Notes under the pieces: model-generated
Told to the model about the DNA's origin: nothing
Databases searched by the model: none
What the model saw: the letters and a program-made list of their open reading frames with translations, nothing else
In this document: positions 1-8,591 of the stretch, piece by piece
Position numbering within the stretch: position 1 is the stretch's first letter
How the letters are laid out: each line of letters starts with the position of its first letter
From: an uncultured Bacilli bacterium
GTDB lineage: Bacteria > Bacillota_I > Bacilli_A > RF39 > UBA660
Assembly (NCBI GenBank): GCA_944329375.1
Contig: CALVIB010000006.1
Coordinates: 1 to 51,154 of the forward strand
Length of the DNA stretch: 51,154 nucleotides
Reading direction: 5' to 3'
Made by a program: the position numbers and the translations under genes

Positions 1-4
1 GCAC

Positions 5-31
5 AAAAAAATCAATCTTTTCAGATTGATT
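5..31 (-). terminator. Intrinsic terminator after tRNA-Gly
   Basis: An 8-bp stem (AATCAATC at 10-17 pairing with GATTGATT at 24-31, loop TTTTCA) is followed on the minus strand by a run of T (complement of the A run at 5-10). It lies about 40 bases downstream of the minus-strand tRNA and is the probable end of that transcript. Confidence 0.75.
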
Positions 32-70
32 TAATCAATAACGTCACATTGGTGCGACGATTTTACCTTA

Positions 71-144
71 TGGAGCGGATGAGGAGAATCGAACTCCCGT
101 AATCAGCTTGGAAGGCTGGGGTTCTACCATTGAACTACATCCGC
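71..144 (-). tRNA. tRNA-Gly, anticodon TCC, CCA encoded
   Basis: Read on the minus strand, the 74-nt sequence folds as a cloverleaf. The acceptor GCGGATG pairs with CATCCGC. The anticodon loop reads CTTCCAA, giving anticodon TCC for glycine GGA/GGG codons. The T-arm contains the GTTCGATTC signature. The 3' CCA is encoded in the gene (71-73). A hairpin terminator follows at 5-31. Confidence 0.95.
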
Positions 145-322
145 AATTAGTAGACAATATAAATTATACTATATTTTGAATATTTGTCAATAGACCCCCA
201 GCCTATTTTTTAAAAAAATCGTGAATTGTAAGATGTAAAACTAAATACAACCCTAAAAATAATAAGATTTTAAACCCATTATTTTTTTTGTTATAATATG
301 AAATATAAAAGAAGGTATCAAT

Positions 323-769
323 ATGAAAATAATTATACATAACAAAAATAATTTAAAAGAAACAGATATTACCGAAGTTGTTAAAAGAGTAAAGATATTA
401 ATCATTAATTCTAATAATGAAATTTTATTGGGGTATTCTCATAATGATTATCAGTTTCCAAGTGAACATGTCGAAAAAGGTGAAAATTTAGATCAAACGA
501 TCAAAAGAGAAATCAAAGAAGAAACAGGAATAATATTAAAAAACCAAAATTTTAAACCTTTAGTCAAGGTAATAAGTTATTATAAAAATTGGCCGGAAAA
601 AGGTAAAAATCGAAAAACAGAAATAAATTATTATGAACTTAAAACCGATGAAAAAACAAACCTAAATAATACCGAATATACAGAAAGTGAAAAAGATGGA
701 CATTTTGAATTAAAATATATTCCTTTAGAAAATGTCCAGAAAATATTAAAAGAAAATGCTAAAAAATAG
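323..769 (+). CDS. Nudix hydrolase
   Basis: Nudix-family protein of 148 aa, expected to hydrolyse a nucleoside diphosphate linked to another group; the substrate cannot be read from sequence. The Nudix box lies around residues 51-73, with the catalytic helix REIKEETG and the preceding Glu intact. The first Gly of the consensus box is replaced by Glu (SEHVEKGE where GGHVEKGE would be usual). The start follows an AAGG-type Shine-Dalgarno at 311-315, and a TATAAT at 292-297 sits upstream. The frame stays open for 21 further codons after the TAG at 767 (see 770-835), so the protein may have been shortened by a nonsense change. Cytosolic, apparently monocistronic. Confidence 0.85.
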   Translation: MKIIIHNKNNLKETDITEVVKRVKILIINSNNEILLGYSHNDYQFPSEHVEKGENLDQTIKREIKEETGIILKNQNFKPLVKVISYYKNWPEKGKNRKTEINYYELKTDEKTNLNNTEYTESEKDGHFELKYIPLENVQKILKENAKK

Positions 770-835
770 GGTGATAAAAAAGTCATTACCAAAGAAATGT
801 TAGAAATATTTAATCTTTATAAATCATTAAACTAA
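770..835 (+). other. In-frame extension beyond the Nudix stop codon
   Basis: After the TAG of the Nudix gene the same frame stays open for 21 sense codons to TAA at 833-835, encoding a plausible helical tail ending in EIFNLYKSLN. It has no Shine-Dalgarno or good start of its own. It may be the original C-terminus cut off by a nonsense mutation, or chance; 66 bp is too short to decide. Confidence 0.35.
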
Positions 836-983
836 GCGTAGAAATAACTAAAAGAATCAAAAAGGAATATTTTCTTGTTACTCACATTTATCTAAAAATA
901 TGGCTTATATTTTTTACATAACAAGATTAAAGCCACACAACTTTTTTGTAAATTTTTTCCAAAACCAAGAAAATTATTTAAAA

Positions 984-995
984 GAACATTTGTTC
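984..995 (+). promoter_or_regulatory. LexA/DinR-type SOS box
   Basis: GAACATTTGTTC is a 12-bp near-perfect dyad matching the core of the Gram-positive SOS box (GAAC-N4-GTTC). It lies 26 bp upstream of the polymerase start codon, with a TATAAT at 1005-1010 just after it. LexA bound here would block the promoter, giving DNA-damage induction of the polymerase-yolD pair. Confidence 0.85.
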
Positions 996-1021
996 GTGAT
1001 AAAATATAATTGGTGATATAA

Positions 1022-2509
1022 ATGAAAAAGACATATATATGTATAGATTTAAAAAGTTTTTATGCTTCAGTAGAATGTGTGGAAAGAGGACTAAACCCAT
1101 TAAAAACAAACTTAGTTGTTGCTGATGAAGAAAGAAGTGAAAAAACTATCTGCTTAGCCGTAAGTCCATCTTTAAAAAAATATGGAATAGGTGGTAGAGC
1201 TAGACTATTTGAAGTTAATGAGACAGTTAAAGAAATAAATAAAATAAGAAAAAAACAAAATAATTATAAACCGTTTATTAGTAAATCATTTAACGATGAT
1301 GAATTAAAAAAAGATAAAACAAAAAAACTATCTTTCATAATTGCCAAACCTAGAATGGCCCATTATATAGATGCCTCGGCTAAAATATACAGTATATATC
1401 TAAAATACCTATCAAGTGAAGATATTTTTGCCTATTCGATTGACGAGATTTTTGCTGATATAACTAACTATTTAAAATATTATAAATTATCACCCAAAGA
1501 ACTTACCGCCCAAATAATCAATGATGTCTATAAACAAACAGGCATCACAGCTACCGCCGGTATAGGCACTAATCTATTTCTAGCCAAAGTTGCTATGGAC
1601 ATTATTGCTAAACACACTAAGGAGGATAAATACGGAGTTAGAATCGCTGAACTTGACGAAATGACATATAGAAAACAAATATGGAATCATAAACCAATCA
1701 CCGATATATGGCGTGTAGGTAAAGGGATAGCTAGCAAATTAGAAAAATATGGTATTTATACCATGGGAGATATTGCAAAGTGCTCTATCAAAAACGAAGA
1801 TTTACTTTATAAATTATTTGGAATAAATGCTGAACTTTTAATCGACCATGCTTGGGGCTGGGAACCATGCACAATAAAATCCATCAAATCTTATACACCA
1901 GATAGTAAATGCATAACCTCCGGCCAAGTGCTAGACTATCCTTATGACTATCAAAAAACAAAATTAGTTATTCGTGAAATGGCCGATTTACTTGCTTTAG
2001 AACTGACTTCTAAAAATCTTGTCACAGGTAAATTAACCTTAACCATCGGCTATGACATTCAAAATATAAATAATAACTATCAAGGAGAAATAACTACCGA
2101 TTTCTATGGACGAAAAATTCCAAAGCACGCCCATGGCACCATTACCTTAAATCACAAAACATCATCTTCTAAAACAATCATGAAATCTTTAGTCAACCTT
2201 TATGATAAAATTATTAATCCTAAATTATTAACTAAAAGAATTAATTTAACGGCAGTTGATGTTACAAATGAAAAATTAGAAGAAGGAAAAGCAAGATATT
2301 ATCAGCTAGATTTATTTTTAGATGCTGAAAAACAAAATAATCTTTTAGAAGACTTAAAAAAAGAAGAAACAAAAGAAAGAAAACTTCAAGGCACACTTTT
2401 AAATATTAAAGAAAAATATGGAAAAAACTCTATCTTAAGATTAATGGATTTAGAAAAAGATGCCACTACTAAAAAAAGAAATGAACAAATAGGAGGCCAC
2501 CATGCATAA
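1022..2509 (+). CDS. Y-family DNA polymerase, UvrX/YqjW type
   Basis: Error-prone translesion polymerase of 495 aa. The palm motif ICIDLKSFYASVE places the first metal-binding Asp at residue 9. SIDEIF gives the second acidic pair at D141/E142. An HhH region follows around 225-260 and the little-finger domain occupies the C-terminal half. A beta-clamp-binding-like peptide, QLDLF, lies near residue 428. The segment around residues 40-62 (TICLAVSPSLKKYGI) matches the UvrX/YqjW branch of UmuC rather than DinB. An SOS box (984-995) precedes it and a YolD-like gene overlaps its 3' end by 8 bp, the arrangement seen in Bacillus UV-damage operons. Expected to be silent until DNA damage. Confidence 0.93.
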   Translation: MKKTYICIDLKSFYASVECVERGLNPLKTNLVVADEERSEKTICLAVSPSLKKYGIGGRARLFEVNETVKEINKIRKKQNNYKPFISKSFNDDELKKDKTKKLSFIIAKPRMAHYIDASAKIYSIYLKYLSSEDIFAYSIDEIFADITNYLKYYKLSPKELTAQIINDVYKQTGITATAGIGTNLFLAKVAMDIIAKHTKEDKYGVRIAELDEMTYRKQIWNHKPITDIWRVGKGIASKLEKYGIYTMGDIAKCSIKNEDLLYKLFGINAELLIDHAWGWEPCTIKSIKSYTPDSKCITSGQVLDYPYDYQKTKLVIREMADLLALELTSKNLVTGKLTLTIGYDIQNINNNYQGEITTDFYGRKIPKHAHGTITLNHKTSSSKTIMKSLVNLYDKIINPKLLTKRINLTAVDVTNEKLEEGKARYYQLDLFLDAEKQNNLLEDLKKEETKERKLQGTLLNIKEKYGKNSILRLMDLEKDATTKKRNEQIGGHHA

Positions 2510-2702
2510 CTATGAAGGTATTATAAACCTGCCTCATCATGTATCTAAAAAAAGAAAACCCATGTCATTAAAAAAGCGTTCCGCTCAGTTTGCTCCCTTT
2601 TCTGCTTTAAAAGGTTACCAAGAAAAAATAAACGAAATTAATAGATTAAATATCAAAAAAACAAACGAAAAACACTCACAAAACTCTCATCATAACATCT
2701 AA
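2502..2702 (+). CDS. YolD-like protein
   Basis: Small 66-aa protein with the family signature KRSAQFAPFSALKGY (about residues 25-39), which defines YolD-like proteins. These are typically encoded next to Y-family polymerases of the UvrX/UmuC type and are thought to partner them in SOS mutagenesis. It starts inside the end of the polymerase gene (8-bp overlap), preceded by AGGAGG, so the two are translationally coupled and share the SOS box. The function of the family is inferred from genomic association rather than well established. Confidence 0.88.
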   Translation: MHNYEGIINLPHHVSKKRKPMSLKKRSAQFAPFSALKGYQEKINEINRLNIKKTNEKHSQNSHHNI

Positions 2703-2786
2703 TATATAATCAAAAACTTGATATTTTTAACCACCAAACTTGAATCAAAATTATCAATAATATATAATTTTACTAGAGGTGATACT

Positions 2787-4109
2787 ATGTACGAACAATC
2801 ACTATTTGAAGTGCCTACAAACGAACCACTCGCATCCAGAATGCGTCCAAGAAACCTAACTGAATTTGTCGGCCAAACCCATTTAATCGGTGAAGGAAAA
2901 CTACTTAGAAAAATGATTGAATCAGATAATATATCTTCCATGATTTTCTGGGGCCCGCCAGGAGTTGGAAAAACCACATTAGCAAGAATAATTGCCCATG
3001 AAACAAAATCCAAATTTATTACCTTTTCAGCTGTAACCTCCGGCATCAAAGAAATCAAAAAAGTTATGGAAGATGCCGAAAATAATAAAAGACTAGGCAT
3101 TAGAACTATTCTCTTTGTCGATGAAATCCATAGATTTAATAAAGCCCAGCAAGACGCCTTCTTACCATTTGTTGAAAAAGGCTCAATCATTTTAATTGGC
3201 GCCACCACTGAAAATCCATCTTTTGAAATCAATAACGCCTTGCTCTCAAGATGCAGAGTCTTTGTCTTAAAAGAACTATCTACAGAAGATATTTTAATCT
3301 TACTAAAAAGAGCTATTAATGATGAAAGAGGCTTTGGTGAAGAAAAAATAAACATCAGTGAAGAAGACTTAAAAATAATAGCTCAATTTTCTAATGGTGA
3401 TGCTAGAAATGCCCTAACGACTTTAGATATGATAATCACTAATGGCGAGGAAGACAAAAACGGAATCATTCAAGTATCTAAAGATATTATCGAAAATTGT
3501 ATCTCTAAAAAAGCCTTGCTTTATGATAAAAATGGCGAGGAACACTACAACATCATCTCAGCCTTACATAAATCAATGAGAAATTCCGATCCTGATGCCG
3601 CCGTGTACTGGCTTGCTAGAATGTTAGAAGCCGGTGAAGATCCTCTTTATATAGCTAGAAGAATCACGAGATTTGCCTCAGAAGATATTGGCCTTGCTGA
3701 TACCAATGCCTTAAATGTCGCCATAAATGTCTATCAAGCTTGTCACTATATTGGTATGCCTGAATGTAATGTACACTTAACAGAAGCTGTTATTTATATG
3801 TCACTTGCCCCTAAATCAAACGCCTGTGATGTTGCTTATAGAATGGCTAGTTATGATGCTAAAAATACCTTAGCTGAACCAGTTCCTTTAGTAATAAGAA
3901 ATGCTCCAACTAAACTAATGAAAGAACTTAATTATGGTAAAGGTTACCAATTTGCTCATGACACCAAAGAAAAATTAACCTCTATGGAATGCTTGCCACC
4001 ATCTCTAAAAGATAAAGTATATTATAAGCCAGGCAATAAAGGAAACGAAATCAAATTTAAAGAAAGATTAGAAAAAATAAAAGCATGGAAAGCCACACAT
4101 AAAAGTTAA
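2787..4109 (+). CDS. rarA: Replication-associated recombination protein A (RarA/MgsA)
   Basis: AAA+ ATPase of the clamp-loader clade acting at stalled replication forks. Walker A GPPGVGKT lies at residues 56-63, Walker B LFVDEIHRF near 103-111, and sensor 1 GATTENP near 128. The C-terminal half is the RarA-specific tetramerisation region, and total length (440 aa) is normal. I chose the ATG at 2787 over upstream in-frame starts because it follows AGAGGTGAT and because the N-terminus MYEQSLFEVP with SRMRPRNLTEFVGQ is the usual RarA start. It lies behind the SOS polymerase pair in the same orientation, forming a DNA-damage-tolerance cluster. Confidence 0.95.
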   Translation: MYEQSLFEVPTNEPLASRMRPRNLTEFVGQTHLIGEGKLLRKMIESDNISSMIFWGPPGVGKTTLARIIAHETKSKFITFSAVTSGIKEIKKVMEDAENNKRLGIRTILFVDEIHRFNKAQQDAFLPFVEKGSIILIGATTENPSFEINNALLSRCRVFVLKELSTEDILILLKRAINDERGFGEEKINISEEDLKIIAQFSNGDARNALTTLDMIITNGEEDKNGIIQVSKDIIENCISKKALLYDKNGEEHYNIISALHKSMRNSDPDAAVYWLARMLEAGEDPLYIARRITRFASEDIGLADTNALNVAINVYQACHYIGMPECNVHLTEAVIYMSLAPKSNACDVAYRMASYDAKNTLAEPVPLVIRNAPTKLMKELNYGKGYQFAHDTKEKLTSMECLPPSLKDKVYYKPGNKGNEIKFKERLEKIKAWKATHKS

Positions 4110-4341
4110 ACCGTAAACCTTGGCAATGATTACGATATATTATAATTAAAGTAAAAGGTTAAAAGTTTGCGAGTAAGAGAAAATTATTTAAATAAATTAA
4201 TCTAAAGTAAAGGTTTAAATTTAATAAAAGTTATTATTGCATTAAAAAAGTGGGAAAAGTACTTTACTTTTAGAATATAAAAATGTCAACATTTGTCATA
4301 ACGTAACATATAAAAGCAGAAATATGATATAATTTGTTATA

Positions 4342-4366
4342 GAAAAAAAGATAGAAATTTCTATCT
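4342..4366 (-). terminator. Terminator of spoVS
   Basis: AGATAGAAATTTCTATCT (4349-4366) is a perfect palindrome. On the minus strand it is followed by a T run (complement of the A run 4342-4348). It overlaps the spoVS stop codon at 4361-4363 and fits an intrinsic terminator. The preceding 230 bp (4110-4341) are AT-rich and noncoding, with only a small hairpin at 4255-4271 (AAAAGTA/TACTTTT). Confidence 0.7.
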
Positions 4367-4621
4367 TGATTCAACAATTAATTTAATAGCTGTACGTTCC
4401 TCGCCATCGATTACAATATCGGTAAAGGCTGGAATACATATTAAATTTTTGCCACTAGGAGCGACAAAACCTCTCGCAATTGCAATTGCTTTAATAGCTT
4501 GATTCAAAGCTCCAGCTCCAATTGCTTGAATTTCCACAGTTCCTTTCTCGCGAAAAACATTAGCTAAAGCTCCAGCTACTGAATTAGGATTGCTTTTAGC
4601 GCGTACTTTAAGTGTTTCCAT
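4361..4621 (-). CDS. spoVS: Stage V sporulation protein S
   Basis: An 86-aa protein matching SpoVS along its whole length (start METLKVRAKSNPNSVAGALA, Gly/Ala-rich core IGAGALNQAIKAI, end IKLIVESR). SpoVS is a small Alba-like protein needed for late spore-coat and septation events in Bacillus, and the family is conserved in spore-formers. AAGGAGG lies just upstream of the ATG. Its presence, with yqfC/yqfD and the sporulation sigma factor in this window, supports an endospore-forming ancestry. Single gene with its own terminator. Confidence 0.96.
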   Translation of the reverse strand: METLKVRAKSNPNSVAGALANVFREKGTVEIQAIGAGALNQAIKAIAIARGFVAPSGKNLICIPAFTDIVIDGEERTAIKLIVESR

Positions 4622-4707
4622 GTTTATTTCCTCCTTTATACTTAAACTATATGAAAATAAACTTGGAAAATTACAAAAATTTATAAAACCAAAAGGGGGA
4701 TTTAGTT

Positions 4708-5400
4708 ATGCTAAAAAATATTAACATAGAAGACGACAAAGAAAGAAGTATTTATTTTCATGACATGGCTGAAGGTTCAAGATCTCTAGAACTTTTACTT
4801 CACACATGCTATAATAATGGAATTGTTCCATACCTAGCTAGTGTGGGACATAGTAAAAATAAAGTGGCCTACATTATCTTAAATGTTGATCATGCCCATT
4901 TAAATACTATTGGTAGACTAATTGACCTAACCTTAGAAGTGCCTGATAGTGAATTTAATATCAAATCTAGTAAAGGCAAAATATATGCTGAACTATCATG
5001 CGATAGCAAAGATGATGATCAACTATTCACAAGAGTTAAAGAAATTGTTGAAGAACAAGCAATTGAAACTAAAACTCACAATCTAACCTTAATGAATACC
5101 ATTTATAACATTGCTAAAATAATTAACAATATAATTGACGCAGATATTTTATTTGCAACTAATGAAACATTATATAGCCAAGGCAAATGCGGAGTATCAA
5201 TTTATAAAGATAAGCAGTTTAACAAATTAAACACTAAAAAATCAGATAACATATTAGATGTTATCAAAACACTAAAAGAAAAAGCTACTTTAAATTTGCC
5301 GACTATTTTCTTTTGCTCATTTGAACAGCTTAGAAACTTTTACTTTGAACTAGACGAAACAGTTTATGGAGAAAATGAAAACATAGAAGGTGATAATTAA
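4708..5400 (+). CDS. Hypothetical protein upstream of sufU
   Basis: A 230-aa soluble protein with no signal peptide or membrane segment, preceded by an AGGGGGAT Shine-Dalgarno. I do not recognise a family. The N-terminal half (to about residue 110) alternates strands and helices in the style of a small alpha/beta domain. The second half is helical and carries a single Cys near residue 158. It does not resemble SufC, SufD or SufS. Its stop overlaps the sufU start by one base (TAATG), so the two are co-transcribed and probably translationally coupled. That suggests, without proving, a link to Fe-S cluster assembly. Confidence 0.7.
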   Translation: MLKNINIEDDKERSIYFHDMAEGSRSLELLLHTCYNNGIVPYLASVGHSKNKVAYIILNVDHAHLNTIGRLIDLTLEVPDSEFNIKSSKGKIYAELSCDSKDDDQLFTRVKEIVEEQAIETKTHNLTLMNTIYNIAKIINNIIDADILFATNETLYSQGKCGVSIYKDKQFNKLNTKKSDNILDVIKTLKEKATLNLPTIFFCSFEQLRNFYFELDETVYGENENIEGDN

Positions 5401-5831
5401 TGGATAGTAATATCAAAAGGGAGATAATCTTAGAAAATTATCAAAATCCCAAAAATAAAGGATTACTCAACGATAAATCGTATATGAAGGTAAACATGAA
5501 TAACGAAAGCTGCATTGACGAAGTAAATCTAGAAGTTAAAATCGAAAATAATATTATTAAAGATATTCGCTTTGATGGTGAAGCCTGCGCCATAAGTACA
5601 TCCTCTACTTCAATTATGATATCAACTCTAATAGGTAAAACAGTTAAAGAAGCTGAAAACATCTTACAAAATTTTTTAAATATGCTTGATGAAAAACCAT
5701 ATGATAAGACCGTTTTAGAAGAAGCTATTGTCTATGACGATATCTATAAAAATCCAAATAGAAAAAAATGCGCCTTACTTTCATGGTGGGGTATTGAAAA
5801 AATATTAAATCAAATAAAAAATACTAAGTAA
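5400..5831 (+). CDS. sufU: Fe-S cluster assembly scaffold, SufU/IscU-like
   Basis: A 143-aa SufU-type protein. The three ligand cysteines are visible in NESCIDE (about C38), GEACAIS (about C62) and KKCALLSWW (about C126). The Asp after the first Cys is also present, but the usual Gly between them is Ile. SufU accepts persulfide sulfur from SufS and passes it to the SufB-containing scaffold. In many Bacillota sufU sits directly before sufB. Here sufB lies about 1.4 kb downstream, separated by an intrinsic terminator and insertion debris. Coupled to the upstream hypothetical gene by TAATG. Confidence 0.92.
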   Translation: MDSNIKREIILENYQNPKNKGLLNDKSYMKVNMNNESCIDEVNLEVKIENNIIKDIRFDGEACAISTSSTSIMISTLIGKTVKEAENILQNFLNMLDEKPYDKTVLEEAIVYDDIYKNPNRKKCALLSWWGIEKILNQIKNTK

Positions 5832-5847
5832 AAGCTTAGTTTTTTTC
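5823..5847 (+). terminator. Intrinsic terminator after sufU
   Basis: ACTAAG (5823-5828), loop TAAAAG, CTTAGT (5835-5840), then a T run to 5846. It overlaps the last codons of sufU, so transcription does not reach sufB from this operon. Confidence 0.8.
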
Positions 5848-5960
5848 ATATACTAGGAATTTGCTTTGCAAAACAAAAAAACAAACAAACGTTTGAAAAA
5901 CTATTTACAAATATAATTATTCGTAGTATATTGAATACATCAAAGATAGAAGGTGATGGC

Positions 5961-6140
5961 ATGAAAATATTAAAAGGTTATGTATTTAGGATGTATTCAA
6001 CCGAAGAGCAAGAAGAGCTAATTAATAAAACTTTTGGATGTTCAAGATTTATATATAATTATTTTTTAGATGATAAAATCAAAGAATATAAAGAAATAGG
6101 TAAAAGTAAAAGCGCATACAGATACAACAGCAACACTTAA
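5961..6140 (+). pseudogene. tnpB: 5' fragment of IS200/IS605-family tnpB
   Basis: The protein beginning at ATG 5961 (MKILKGYVFRMYSTEEQEEL, then CSRFIYNYFLDDKIKEYKE) is the typical N-terminal helix-turn-helix of TnpB, the RNA-guided nuclease of IS605-type transposons. A good AGAAGGTGAT Shine-Dalgarno precedes it. TnpB homology ends after about 53 residues at GKSKSAY; the remaining residues to the stop at 6140 come from an out-of-frame surface-protein gene. About 85% of TnpB, including the RuvC catalytic residues, is missing, so this is a dead remnant. It marks a transposon insertion followed by a deletion between sufU and sufB. Confidence 0.85.
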
Positions 6141-7181
6141 GACAAAATTAGTATTACCAAATGATACAATGCAATATGATATAACAGTATCTAATGAAGG
6201 AGATATAGATGCGAAGTTAGATAAGATAACTGTACCAGAAAGTAATAATCCAGCCATAGGATTTGAAGTAACAGGAATAAGAGAAGGGGCATTATTAAAA
6301 GCAGGTAATACAGCACTCTTAACAGTAATAGTAAAATATAATAATGTAACAGAGCAACCAGATAATTTAACAGCCGATTTTACAGTAACATTAGATTATA
6401 GTCAGGCACCAAATGGATATGTAGAGCCAACTTTACCAATGACACCAAATGATTTAAAATCCTTATCTGTAACAGAAGGAGATGGCTTATATAAAGATGA
6501 ATATGAAAGTGGGAAATATACATATAAAGGAGCAAATCCAAATAACTATATAACCTTCAATAATGAAATATGGAGAATAATAAGTATAGATTCTAATGGT
6601 TTAATCAAAATAATGCGAAATGAAAGTATAAGAGATAAAGCCTTTGATTCTGGAAATAGTAATGCATGGGAAACATCAGATATAAAACATATTTAAATGG
6701 AGAATATCTAGAAGCCATAACAACAAATCAAGATAAAATAGTACCTCACACTTGGAGTATAGGAGGAGTAACTGGTGATAATAATGATTTAGCTGGACAA
6801 ATAGCGTTAGAAAATGGAACTGAGTCACAAAACGTGAGTATTGGAATGATAACTGCAAGCGAATATTTAAGAGCAAATCCAAACACAGAACAATGTGGAA
6901 ATATGAGTATAAATAATACAAATTATTCAACATGTAAAACAACCAATTGGATTTATAATATTGTACCATTAGGTCGTGAAATTTGGACAATTTCACCTGA
7001 TGCTGATTATAGTACGGCGGTCTTCCTAGTGGAAGCTTTTGATACGTCCTTATATGCTGGCAAACTTAGAGCGTTTTATACAGGCTTTTTGCAGAGTGGC
7101 GTTTCCCCAACTCTCTATTTAAACTCTGATATTACCCTAACTGGAAAAGGAACAGAGAGTAATCCATACACAATAATGTAA
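6114..7181 (+). pseudogene. Truncated and frameshifted cell-surface protein
   Basis: In frame from about 6114 the sequence reads AHTDTTATLKTKLVLPNDT, then a beta-rich domain (DITVSNEGDIDAKLDKI), a PNGYVEP linker and a domain starting ITFNNEIWRIISID. The frame breaks near 6685 in the run ATAAAACATATTT. Adding one A restores DIKTYLNGEYLEAI and the remainder to TNPYTIM-like ends at 7181. The N-terminus (signal peptide) is lost by fusion to the tnpB fragment. Similar modules occur in secreted proteins of gut Bacillota. Two independent lesions make it a pseudogene; the single-base loss could also be a sequencing error. Confidence 0.8.
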
Positions 7182-7191
7182 TAACAACACA

Positions 7192-7218
7192 AAAAAGCTA
7201 TATCAAAAATAGCTTTTT
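7192..7218 (+). terminator. Intrinsic terminator before sufB
   Basis: AAAAAGCTAT (7192-7201), loop ATCAAAA, ATAGCTTTTT (7209-7218), followed by more T-rich sequence. It terminates the surface-protein transcript. A TATAAT at 7237-7242 immediately downstream gives sufB its own promoter with a very short leader. Confidence 0.85.
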
Positions 7219-7259
7219 ATTTTTAATAAAAAATAGTATAATGTTTATAGGTGAAAACA

Positions 7260-8573
7260 ATGAGTAAAGAACTTGGGTTAGATGAAAATAAAATAAAAGA
7301 AATATCAAAATTAAAAAAAGAACCAAAGTGGATGACAGAATTTAGATTAAAATCATATAAAGCCTTTAAAGAAATACCTAATCCAAACTTTGGGCCAGAA
7401 TTAAAAATAGATTTTGATAAGATAAATTATTATAAAAAAGTAACTGATAAAGTTGAAGATAATTGGGATAAGGTATCTTGCCCGATTAAAGATACTTTCG
7501 AAGAAGTTGGCCTAATTGATGCCGAAAAAAAATATTTAAATGGTGTTGGTGCCCAATTTGAAAGTGAAGTAGTATATCATAGTATGATTAAAGAATTAGA
7601 AGATAAAGGGGTAATTTTTTGTAGTACTGACGATGCTTTAAAAAATCATCCAGACTTATTTAAAAAATATTTTAACACTTTAGTCAAATATGATGAAAAT
7701 AAATATACAGCTTTAAATGGTGCGGTTTGGAGTGGAGGAACATTTATATATGTTCCAAAAGGAGTAACCATAGATAGACCACTTCAAAGTTATTTTAGAT
7801 TAAACACCAAACATATGGGACAGTTTGAAAGAACATTAATAATAGTTGATGAAGATAGTCACATACATTATATGGAAGGATGTACAGCAACCTATCATAC
7901 AGATAGCTCACTCCATGCAGCAGTTGTTGAAATATTTGTTGGAAAAAATGCTAGCTGTAGATATACGACAATTCAAAACTGGGCAAATAACATATATAAT
8001 TTAGTTACTAAAAGGGCCATAGTAGAAGAAAATGGAAAAATGGAATGGATAGATGGTAATATAGGGTCTAAAACAAACATGAAATATCCATCATGCATCT
8101 TAAAAGGAAAAGGTGCAGTAGGTAACTGTATATCTGTCGCTGTAGCATCTAAAAACCAAATTCAAGATGCAGGAGCAAAAATGATTCATCTAGCGCCCAA
8201 CACTATAAGCAACATAATAAGTAAATCGATAGCCGTAAACGGTGGAATAAGTAACTATAGAGGAACAGTGAGAATAAATAAAGATGCAAAAAATTCCAAA
8301 AGTACTGTAAAATGTGATACAATAATATTAGATGGTAAATCAAAAAGTGATACCATACCAAATAATATTGTAGAAAATTCATCATCTTATCTTGAGCACG
8401 AAGCCACTGTTTCCAAGCTAGATGAAGAAAAACTATTCTATCTAATGAGTAGGGGACTAGGTGAAGAAAAGGCTAAAGAATTATTAATAATTGGGTTTAT
8501 TGATGAATTTAGAGAAAACTTACCAATGGAATATGCTGTCGAATTAAATGCATTATTAAAAAATTATTTTTAA
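7260..8573 (+). CDS. sufB: Fe-S cluster assembly protein SufB
   Basis: A 437-aa SufB, the scaffold subunit of the SufBC(D) complex. The conserved C-terminal region is intact: a Cys in [16 protein letters not shown], the EHEATVSKL segment with His/Glu ligand candidates, and [15 protein letters not shown] use ATG 7260, not the GTG at 7251, because AGGTGA at 7249-7254 is then correctly spaced. SufC (ATPase), SufD and SufS are not in the window, so they must be encoded elsewhere. Separated from sufU by a tnpB/surface-protein scar; the -10 at 7237 gives independent expression. Confidence 0.95.
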   Translation: MSKELGLDENKIKEISKLKKEPKWMTEFRLKSYKAFKEIPNPNFGPELKIDFDKINYYKKVTDKVEDNWDKVSCPIKDTFEEVGLIDAEKKYLNGVGAQFESEVVYHSMIKELEDKGVIFCSTDDALKNHPDLFKKYFNTLVKYDENKYTALNGAVWSGGTFIYVPKGVTIDRPLQSYFRLNTKHMGQFERTLIIVDEDSHIHYMEGCTATYHTDSSLHAAVVEIFVGKNASCRYTTIQNWANNIYNLVTKRAIVEENGKMEWIDGNIGSKTNMKYPSCILKGKGAVGNCISVAVASKNQIQDAGAKMIHLAPNTISNIISKSIAVNGGISNYRGTVRINKDAKNSKSTVKCDTIILDGKSKSDTIPNNIVENSSSYLEHEATVSKLDEEKLFYLMSRGLGEEKAKELLIIGFIDEFRENLPMEYAVELNALLKNYF

Positions 8574-8591
8574 AAGAAAGGGGAAAGTACT

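Noticed and set aside
2699-3355. Long minus-strand open frame opposite rarA
   Set aside because: It lies wholly within rarA, which has all AAA+ motifs; the translation has no family features and no ribosome-binding site.
4305-4341. Plus-strand extended -10 (TGATATAAT, 4325-4333) as promoter of a gene
   Set aside because: No plus-strand gene or plausible RNA follows before the spoVS terminator, and no -35 was found.
6676-6996. Minus-strand frame opposite the surface-protein pseudogene
   Set aside because: A low-complexity Leu/Tyr-rich translation, the shadow of the plus-strand coding sequence.
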